Below, in pieces: positions 33,433-39,171 of a stretch of DNA of 39,171 bases. The notes below the pieces were generated by a model, which saw only the letters and a list, made by a program, of their open reading frames with translations, had not been told where the DNA came from and made no database searches. The position numbers and the translations under genes were made by a program. The stretch is from Moraxellaceae bacterium (GTDB lineage Bacteria; Pseudomonadota; Gammaproteobacteria; Pseudomonadales; Moraxellaceae): assembly GCA_029267635.1 (NCBI GenBank), contig JAJUIK010000020.1, positions 1 to 39,171 of the forward strand, given 5' to 3'. Positions within the stretch are counted from its first letter, which is position 1. Each line of letters opens with the position of its first letter.

Positions 33433-35367
33433 TTAATCAAATGCACTTTCCAGTTCTTCCAGCTCCATCATCAGTTCCAGCATTTGTTCTTCGCACTGTT
33501 CCAATTTGACTTTGAGTTCAGTCTGCTCATTCATTAACTGCATCAAGTCATTCTTGCGGTTGGCTTCATACAGGGCAGGATCGGCCAGCAGTTGTTCAAT
33601 TTCAGCCAGACGTGGTTGCAGCTTTTCCATCTGCGCTTCACATTTTTCAATGTTTTTGCGAATTGGACGGGTCTGTTCACGACGTCGTGCCGCTTCTTTA
33701 CGCTGTGCTTCTTTGTCTGTTTTGGAGATCGCAGGTTTATCTTCGACCAGAGATTGCACCGGTGCTGCAGGTTGCTGACCATTTTTCATGATGTCCAAAC
33801 GCGCCTGACGTAACCAGTCTGCATATGCAGCTAAATCTCCCTCAAATTCTTTACTACGGCCGCCATGTACCAGAATCAGTTCATCACAGACACTCGCAAT
33901 CAATTGGCGTTCATGTGAAACCAGTACTACCGCACCTTCAAAGTCCTGTAAGGCCATGGTCAGGGCATGGCGCATATCTAAATCCAAGTGGTTAGTTGGC
34001 TCATCCAGAATCAGCACATTCGGACGTTTCCAGACAATCAGGGCTAAGGCTAAACGTGCGCGTTCACCACCAGAAAAACTTTCCGAAGGCGTATCCATGC
34101 GCTCACCACTAAAACCAAAACTGCCCAGAAATGCACGTAGTGTGGCTTCGCTGATTTTTGGATCCGCAATCCGGGCCAGTTGCAGCATTGGGCTGGCTTG
34201 GCCATCCAGGGCATCCATCTGGTGCTGGGCAAAATAGCCAATATTCAGCAATTCTGAGGCCTTGCGATTACCGCGAAGTAGTGGCAGATCACCGACCAGT
34301 GATTTGATTAGGGTGGATTTACCTGCACCGTTCATCCCGAGTAGACCAATACGGCTAGTTGGGGTGATCTGCAAATTGACGTTGGTCACAATCAGTTTGT
34401 CACCATAGCCAATATCGGCATGTTCCAGTTCCAGTAAAGGTGAACTCATTTTGGTGGGCTCACGGAACGAGAAGGTAAATGGTGTATCGACATGCGCTGC
34501 CGACAGTTCCTGCATGCGTTCTAGCTGTTTGATTCGGCTTTGAGCCTGGCGAGCTTTGGTGGCTTGTGCTTTGAAACGGTCAATATATTTTTGTAGATGA
34601 GCACGGGTTTCTAGTTGTTTTTCATAGGCTTGTTGTTGCTGCGCCAGGCGTTCGCTTCGTGTACGTTCAAAGGTAGAATAGTTGCCGGTATACAGGGTCA
34701 GTTCTTGGTTTTCGATATGCAAAATATGATCGGTAATAGCATCAAGGAAATCGCGGTCATGCGAAATCAGCACCAAGGTACCCTCATAAGCCTTGAGCCA
34801 GTCCTCTAGCCACAAAATGGCATCCAAATCCAAGTGGTTGGTCGGTTCGTCCAGCAGCAGTAAATCGGAGCGACTCATCAGTGTACGTGCCAGATTCAAA
34901 CGCATACGCCAGCCACCGGAGAAACTTGCTACACTAAGTTCGGATTGATGTTCAAAAAAGCCTAGACCCGCCATCAGTTGCGAGGCTTTAGAGGGAGCAG
35001 AATAGCCATTAATCTCATCAAAACGGCCATATAAGTGTGCCAGTTCGTCATTACTGAGTGTTTCTGGATGCTCGAGTTTGTGCTGGATCTCCCAGTATTC
35101 TTCATCACCTGACAGCACAAAATCGATGGCTTTCATATCCAGTGCTTCAATTTCCTGTGCCATGTGTGCCACGGTCCAGACACTTGGACGGGTGAGCGAG
35201 CCACTGTCCGATTCCATGCCGCCGAGCAGAGCTGAAAATAGCGTGGATTTCCCGGCGCCATTGACTCCAGTCAGACCAATTTTCCAGCCCGGATGTAACT
35301 GCATAGAGGCTTTTTGAAAAAGAACACGTCCACCGCGACGCAGGGAAAGTTGATCAAGTTGAATCAT
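33433..35367 (-). CDS. yheS: ABC-F family ATPase, YheS-like
   Basis: A cytoplasmic ATPase with two nucleotide-binding domains and no membrane part. ABC-F proteins bind the ribosomal E site and ease stalled translation; some give antibiotic protection. The 644 residues have Walker A GVNGAGKSTLFSAL and GMNGAGKSTLIKSL, signatures SFSGGWRMRLNLA and SFSGGERARLALA, and Walker B LLLLDEPTNHLD and VLILDEPTNHLD. A Lys/Arg/Gln-rich interdomain linker (about 235-300) and a C-terminal charged coiled coil are also present. The start at MIQLDQLSLRRGG is chosen; the frame extends six codons further. The YheS assignment comes from length and linker and is less certain than the family. Confidence 0.9.
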   Translation of the reverse strand: MIQLDQLSLRRGGRVLFQKASMQLHPGWKIGLTGVNGAGKSTLFSALLGGMESDSGSLTRPSVWTVAHMAQEIEALDMKAIDFVLSGDEEYWEIQHKLEHPETLSNDELAHLYGRFDEINGYSAPSKASQLMAGLGFFEHQSELSVASFSGGWRMRLNLARTLMSRSDLLLLDEPTNHLDLDAILWLEDWLKAYEGTLVLISHDRDFLDAITDHILHIENQELTLYTGNYSTFERTRSERLAQQQQAYEKQLETRAHLQKYIDRFKAQATKARQAQSRIKQLERMQELSAAHVDTPFTFSFREPTKMSSPLLELEHADIGYGDKLIVTNVNLQITPTSRIGLLGMNGAGKSTLIKSLVGDLPLLRGNRKASELLNIGYFAQHQMDALDGQASPMLQLARIADPKISEATLRAFLGSFGFSGERMDTPSESFSGGERARLALALIVWKRPNVLILDEPTNHLDLDMRHALTMALQDFEGAVVLVSHERQLIASVCDELILVHGGRSKEFEGDLAAYADWLRQARLDIMKNGQQPAAPVQSLVEDKPAISKTDKEAQRKEAARRREQTRPIRKNIEKCEAQMEKLQPRLAEIEQLLADPALYEANRKNDLMQLMNEQTELKVKLEQCEEQMLELMMELEELESAFD

Positions 35368-35548
35368 GGGAGGCGCACATATCATAAATTATGAGTGCGC
35401 TATTCTACGGCCTAATGCGGATGAAAACAAAATCTCGACTTTGATAGGAGCGGTAACGGAGCAAAATGCAAAGAGGGTGGCAGTCTGATGAAATTGCCTA
35501 GAAAATAATCCTGATAAATTTGCTCAGATTTAGCTTTTAATCTTCAAA

Positions 35549-35577
35549 AATAACCCCCATATTGGGTATGCTATACT
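35549..35577 (+). promoter_or_regulatory. erpA promoter with extended -10
   Basis: TG-C-TATACT (35569-35577) is an extended -10; no good -35 is seen. Upstream, ATAACCCCCATATTGGGTAT (35550-35569) holds an ACCC / GGGT inverted repeat and loosely resembles an IscR type 2 site. Confidence 0.45.
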
Positions 35578-35634
35578 GAGTTATGTGATCTTTTACTCTA
35601 AAAGATCGTTGAATAAATTTGAGGAAGGCTCAAG

Positions 35635-35970
35635 ATGAATGCCCAAGCGCTTGTAATCACAGACAATGCTGCCAACAAAGTGCGCCAACTGCGTGAAAGT
35701 GAAGGCAACCAAGAGTTAATGCTGCGTGTTTATGTGACGGGTGGTGGCTGTTCAGGCTTTTCTTATGGTTTTAACTTTGCAGACAGTGTAAATGAAGATG
35801 ACGCCAAGTTTGAAAATGGCGATGTGACCATGCTCGTCGATTCATTAAGCTATCAGTATCTGGTGGGTTCAGTGGTTGATTATATTGAAGGCTTGGAGGG
35901 TTCACGTTTTATCGTGCAGAACCCGAATGCCACCACCACCTGTGGTTGTGGTTCTTCTTTCTCGATTTAA
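35635..35970 (+). CDS. erpA: Iron-sulfur cluster insertion protein ErpA
   Basis: A-type carrier that passes Fe-S clusters to target enzymes. The 111 residues contain the three cluster cysteines of the family: Cys39 in [12 protein letters not shown] and Cys103/Cys105 in CGCGSSFSI, at the C-terminus. The spacing and the C-terminal GSSFSI favour ErpA over IscA. GAGGA precedes the ATG. It stands alone, with a promoter region that may respond to iron-sulfur status and a strong terminator. Confidence 0.95.
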   Translation: MNAQALVITDNAANKVRQLRESEGNQELMLRVYVTGGGCSGFSYGFNFADSVNEDDAKFENGDVTMLVDSLSYQYLVGSVVDYIEGLEGSRFIVQNPNATTTCGCGSSFSI

Positions 35971-35980
35971 AGATCGACTC

Positions 35981-36013
35981 AAAAAAGCCCTCACATGTGT
36001 AGAGGGCTTTTTT
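35981..36013. terminator. Terminator between erpA and anmK
   Basis: AAAAAAGCCCTC / GAGGGCTTTTTT with a nine-base loop; works for both converging genes. Confidence 0.92.
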
Positions 36014-36030
36014 ATTGATCATTTTTGCAT

Positions 36031-37161
36031 TTAAATGGCTGTGATGCTACCCAAAATACGGTCACCTTTGGCACCGGTGACTGCAGGTAAGTTACCGGCT
36101 TGACCTTGTATAAAACGCATCGCCAACCAGGCAAACGCGGTGGCTTCCACCCAAGTCGGAGATAAACCTAATACTTCGGTGGTTTGTACCGTCCAATGGT
36201 GTTTACGCAGACGCCAGCGCAGTTGTTCCAGTAAATGCGAATTATAGGCACCACCACCACAGACATAAACTTCGCCCGTATCCATCAGGTCACAACGATA
36301 AATAGCTTTTTTAATCGCACGGGTGGTGAGTTTCATCAAGGTGGCCTGAATATTTTCAGGGGTGTCTTCTAACTCCTCGTAATCCAGATCATTGCGCCAG
36401 TCACTGAGCTGCTCATCCAGCCATTCAAGATTGAAATCTTCCCGGCCGGTACTTTTCGGTGGTTCTTTGGAAAAGTATTCGTGTGCGCCTAAACGTTCCA
36501 GCAATGAACGGATTGGCTGTCCATAAGCGGCCCAATCGCCATTTTCATCATAAGGCTGGCCAGTGTAACGGTGGCACCAGGCATCCATTAAAATATTGGC
36601 CGGACCGGTATCAAAGCCGTAAACTTTGTCCGGTTGTCCAGCGGGCAGCATACTCACATTGGCGATGCCGCCGAGGTTTAGAATCACGCGGTGAATATCG
36701 GGGTGTTGAAATAATGCCTGATGAAATGCTGGAACCAAGGGTGCACCCTGACCACCGGCAGCCATATCGCGGCGACGGAAATCAGAGATAACCGGAACCT
36801 GAGTGATTTCTGTAATAAGGTGCGGATCACCAATTTGCAGGGTGAAACCATGTTCAGGACGGTGACGGATGGTTTGGCCGTGCGAGCCAATTGCGCGAAT
36901 CTGGCTGCGATCCAGGTTGTTTTTTTCAATCAGCGTATTGATGCCATGTCCGATCATCTTGGCCAATGCGATGTCGGCTTTGCCCATGCGGTCAATCTCG
37001 TTGATGTCGGGCAGCGTGAGCGCCATCAGTTCATCACGCAGTTCAGGAGCAAACGGTACAGTCAGGGTCGCATGCACGTGCAGGGGATCAAAAGAAGCCG
37101 CCACAAGATCGACGCCATCCATGCTGGTGCCGGTCATTACCCCAATGTATATCGTTGTCAT
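36031..37161 (-). CDS. anmK: Anhydro-N-acetylmuramic acid kinase
   Basis: Cleaves the 1,6-anhydro ring of anhMurNAc and phosphorylates it to MurNAc-6-phosphate in murein recycling. The 376 residues (ATG at 37161) have GVMTGTSMDGVDLVAASF at the start, the nucleotide motif GFDTGPANILMDAW in the middle, and the AnmK hallmark EVYVCGGGAYNSHLLEQL near the end. The six codons before the chosen start would need TTG. It is divergent from tyrS across about 80 bases. Together with the transglycosylase (4215) and Mpl (8597) it forms a recycling set within this window. Confidence 0.97.
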   Translation of the reverse strand: MTTIYIGVMTGTSMDGVDLVAASFDPLHVHATLTVPFAPELRDELMALTLPDINEIDRMGKADIALAKMIGHGINTLIEKNNLDRSQIRAIGSHGQTIRHRPEHGFTLQIGDPHLITEITQVPVISDFRRRDMAAGGQGAPLVPAFHQALFQHPDIHRVILNLGGIANVSMLPAGQPDKVYGFDTGPANILMDAWCHRYTGQPYDENGDWAAYGQPIRSLLERLGAHEYFSKEPPKSTGREDFNLEWLDEQLSDWRNDLDYEELEDTPENIQATLMKLTTRAIKKAIYRCDLMDTGEVYVCGGGAYNSHLLEQLRWRLRKHHWTVQTTEVLGLSPTWVEATAFAWLAMRFIQGQAGNLPAVTGAKGDRILGSITAI

Positions 37162-37240
37162 GATGATCTTCGCCTGCAATGTGCTGAAAAAGTGTTAGTA
37201 TATCGCACAAATTGAATAACTGATGTGTTTGGGTTTTGTG

Positions 37241-38455
37241 ATGTCAAATTTCCTGCCGGCTGAAGAACAACTTGCTCTCATTCAACGAGGCACTCATGAA
37301 ATTATCTCTGAAGAGGATTTACTCAAAAAGCTCAAAGAGAACCGACCTCTGAAAATTAAAGCAGGTTTTGATCCGACCGCACCAGATTTGCACTTGGGAC
37401 ATACGGTATTAATCAATAAGTTAAAAGTGTTTCAGGATCTAGGCCACGAAGTTTACTTCTTGATTGGTGATTATACCGCTATGATTGGCGATCCAACGGG
37501 AAAAAGTGCCACCCGTCCGCCGTTGTCGAAAGAAAAAGTGCTGGAAAATGCCAAAACCTATCAAGAACAGGTCTTTAAAATCCTCGATCCGAATAAAACC
37601 AAGGTGGTGTTTAACTCGGAGTGGTTTGCGCAAAAAACTGCAGCGGATCTTATCCAGCTGGCTTCACAGCAAACCGTTGCACGTATGCTCGAGCGTGATG
37701 ACTTCACCAAGCGTTATAACAACCAGCAACCGATCGCAATTCATGAATTCTTGTACCCACTGGTACAAGGTTATGACTCTGTGGCCTTGCATGCAGATGT
37801 TGAACTCGGTGGTACCGACCAGACCTTTAACCTGTTGATGGGTCGTACCTTACAGGGTCGTTACGAGCAAGAAGCTCAAGTCTGTATTACCGTACCAATT
37901 CTTGAAGGTTTAGATGGCGTCAATAAGATGTCTAAATCTTTGGGCAACTATATCGCCGTGTTTGATACACCGGGAACGATGTACCAAAAAATCCTGTCGA
38001 TGCCAGATAGCTTGATTGAACGTTATTTTGACTTGCTCAGCTTTAAGTCTGTAGAAGAAATTCAGGCTTTGCTGAAAGAGATGGCAGACGGGCGTAATCC
38101 ACAGGAAATTAAACGTATTCTTGCATTGGAATTGATTGAGCGCTTCCATGATAAAGAAGCAGCTGAAAATGCGCATAAGAGTGCGGGTAATGTGATTACT
38201 GAAGGTGAAGTGCCGGAAGGTACACCTGAGGTGACGATTTCCCGTGCCGAGTTTGGTGGTGAAATCTTTATTGCTTCGATTGTACGTATTGCTGGCTTGA
38301 CTAAAAATGCAGCACAAGCCAAAGATGCGGTGGCACGCGGTGCCGTAAAGGTTGATTGGCAAGTGGTTGATGCTAATTTCTCTGTGAAGGAAAATAAGAC
38401 CTATATTATCCAGGCGGGTAAAAAAGCCATTGCACAGGTTACATTTACCGATTAA
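37241..38455 (+). CDS. tyrS: Tyrosyl-tRNA synthetase
   Basis: Class I aminoacyl-tRNA synthetase that charges tRNA-Tyr. The 404 residues have the HIGH-type motif [11 protein letters not shown] and the KMSKS motif [12 protein letters not shown], both intact, and a C-terminal S4 RNA-binding domain ([20 protein letters not shown]). It belongs to the subgroup with a regular KMSKS loop. The start [10 protein letters not shown] at 37241 is preferred to the ATG six codons upstream. The ribosome-binding site is weak. It ends at a strong terminator. Confidence 0.97.
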   Translation: MSNFLPAEEQLALIQRGTHEIISEEDLLKKLKENRPLKIKAGFDPTAPDLHLGHTVLINKLKVFQDLGHEVYFLIGDYTAMIGDPTGKSATRPPLSKEKVLENAKTYQEQVFKILDPNKTKVVFNSEWFAQKTAADLIQLASQQTVARMLERDDFTKRYNNQQPIAIHEFLYPLVQGYDSVALHADVELGGTDQTFNLLMGRTLQGRYEQEAQVCITVPILEGLDGVNKMSKSLGNYIAVFDTPGTMYQKILSMPDSLIERYFDLLSFKSVEEIQALLKEMADGRNPQEIKRILALELIERFHDKEAAENAHKSAGNVITEGEVPEGTPEVTISRAEFGGEIFIASIVRIAGLTKNAAQAKDAVARGAVKVDWQVVDANFSVKENKTYIIQAGKKAIAQVTFTD

Positions 38456-38478
38456 CGCTGACAGTTCAAAGTAAAAAG

Positions 38479-38510
38479 AAATCCCCGCGGCATGCTACGG
38501 GGATTTTTTA
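38479..38510 (+). terminator. Terminator after tyrS
   Basis: AAATCCCCG / CGGGGATTT with a ten-base loop and a run of T. Confidence 0.9.
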
Positions 38511-38636
38511 ATTTTAAAAATAAATGATTTCCAAGATAAACTTTTATTTACAGATCAAAACTGGTGGAGGCTTACCAAGCACGTTACATTAATAAAAACG
38601 AAAAGACCTCTATAACAACAATGATGACGGAGTGCT

Positions 38637-38903
38637 ATGACTTACGACACCACCGATTGGTATGATGAAAAAATCAATTTTATTTTAACCTTGCTATTTA
38701 GCAGGGGACGATCTCCAAACAAAGCACCCGAAGTAAAACAAGCTATACAATATTTGGATGAGCTGGATATTGCCGCAACCTATTTTCTGTTTTCTTTAAT
38801 CTGTGAGCAATTACCACATCGCGCCAAAATGCTATTTGCCGGAGAAGATTATGAGGGCAAACGACAAACTCTCATTGAAGTGATGCGGCATCGGATAAGC
38901 TGA
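38637..38903 (+). CDS. Small protein of unknown function, 88 residues
   Basis: I do not recognise the family. CGGAG lies four bases before the ATG, and codon use is normal, so coding is likely. The protein has no signal peptide. It starts MTYDTTDWYDEKINFILTLL and has a helix-rich body (VKQAIQYLDELDIAATYFLF; LPHRAKMLFAGEDYEGKRQT), ending in EVMRHRIS. It lies alone between tyrS and the rRNA-type promoter at the right edge. Confidence 0.7.
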   Translation: MTYDTTDWYDEKINFILTLLFSRGRSPNKAPEVKQAIQYLDELDIAATYFLFSLICEQLPHRAKMLFAGEDYEGKRQTLIEVMRHRIS

Positions 38904-39030
38904 TACCATTAATAAAAAGAAAAATTTGCATAAAAACAGAGAAAATGACGAAAAAAACAGCATAAATATAAGATTTTTGGCAAAATAGCTGAAAAAAACG
39001 ACATTCATAGTAATTTAGTCAAAATAGGGG
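38904..39030 (+). promoter_or_regulatory. A-tract-rich upstream region of the edge promoter
   Basis: Repeated A-runs (for example near 38931, 38951 and 38993) spaced about one or two turns apart precede the promoter at 39031, as in UP elements of strong stable-RNA promoters. Confidence 0.4.
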
Positions 39031-39058
39031 TTGCAAAGCTTTGTAAATTCCCTAGAAT
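39031..39058 (+). promoter_or_regulatory. Strong promoter, probably of an rRNA operon
   Basis: TTGCAA (39031-39036), a 16-base spacer, TAGAAT (39053-39058). The spacer length and the GC-containing discriminator (ACGCACATCCCG) are typical of stable-RNA promoters under stringent control. Confidence 0.55.
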
Positions 39059-39171
39059 ACGCACATCCCGACGCGATTGATACGAAGCTTCACCAAGGGT
39101 GGAGTTGTTAGGTATCTTTTTCGTTATTTTCTACTGACGAGGTAGAAAGAAGATCATTAAGAGATTATGAA
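39059..39171 (+). other. Non-coding leader running off the right edge, possibly 16S rRNA leader
   Basis: No coding frame. The sequence has the look of a pre-16S leader, but the 16S gene itself would begin outside the window, so the identity is inferred. Confidence 0.4.

Overview
This is a chromosomal segment around the replication origin of a gamma-proteobacterium, most likely an Acinetobacter species. The evidence is the moderately AT-rich base composition, the oriC-centred order (yidC-yidD-rnpA-rpmH, oriC, dnaA-dnaN-recF-gyrB), the separate grpE-dnaK pair without dnaJ beside it, and several small proteins with no family I recognise. Species cannot be fixed from the sequence alone.

Layout. 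1-300: broken tnpB of an IS200/IS605-type element, cut by the window edge. 840-3630: grpE and dnaK, each with its own sigma-32-like promoter. 3790-8330: an unknown small gene, a lytic transglycosylase, an unusual palindrome array (5521-5914), purK-purE and a DUF486 membrane protein. 8597-15708: mpl, an unknown gene, a small acetyltransferase, a Mn-type (yybP-ykoY) riboswitch with a TerC/Alx transporter, hpt, a YeaQ-type membrane protein, a toxin-antitoxin pair and dsbC. 15826-18435: a parS-like site, a divergent Co/Ni efflux gene and its RcnR-type regulator with a recognisable operator, and an MFS transporter. 18436-21900: an accessory patch with a complete IS5-family element, a possible 48-residue membrane protein, gene-poor DNA and a methyltransferase of different base composition. 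21940-26014: mnmE, yidC, yidD, rnpA and rpmH on the minus strand. 26050-26660: oriC with six perfect DnaA boxes. 26677-33348: dnaA, dnaN, recF, gyrB and a cytochrome b562. 33433-38903: ABC-F ATPase, erpA, anmK, tyrS and a small unknown gene. The last 140 bases look like an rRNA-operon promoter and leader.

How it works together. The centre is the replication start and segregation region: oriC, DnaA (its promoter has a DnaA box in the spacer), the clamp, RecF and gyrase, with parS-like ParB sites at 15826 and inside recF at 29750. Protein biogenesis and folding (rpmH, rnpA, yidC/D, grpE, dnaK, dsbC), murein turnover and recycling (transglycosylase, mpl, anmK), purine synthesis and salvage (purE/K, hpt) and metal handling (terC, dmeF/dmeR, erpA) surround it.

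The most unusual signal is the array at 5521-5914. It has about 14 copies of the palindrome TTTRAATTYAAA at spacings close to whole helical turns, with DnaA boxes among them. The same palindrome is scattered through oriC about 20 kb away. I know of no described system that matches it.
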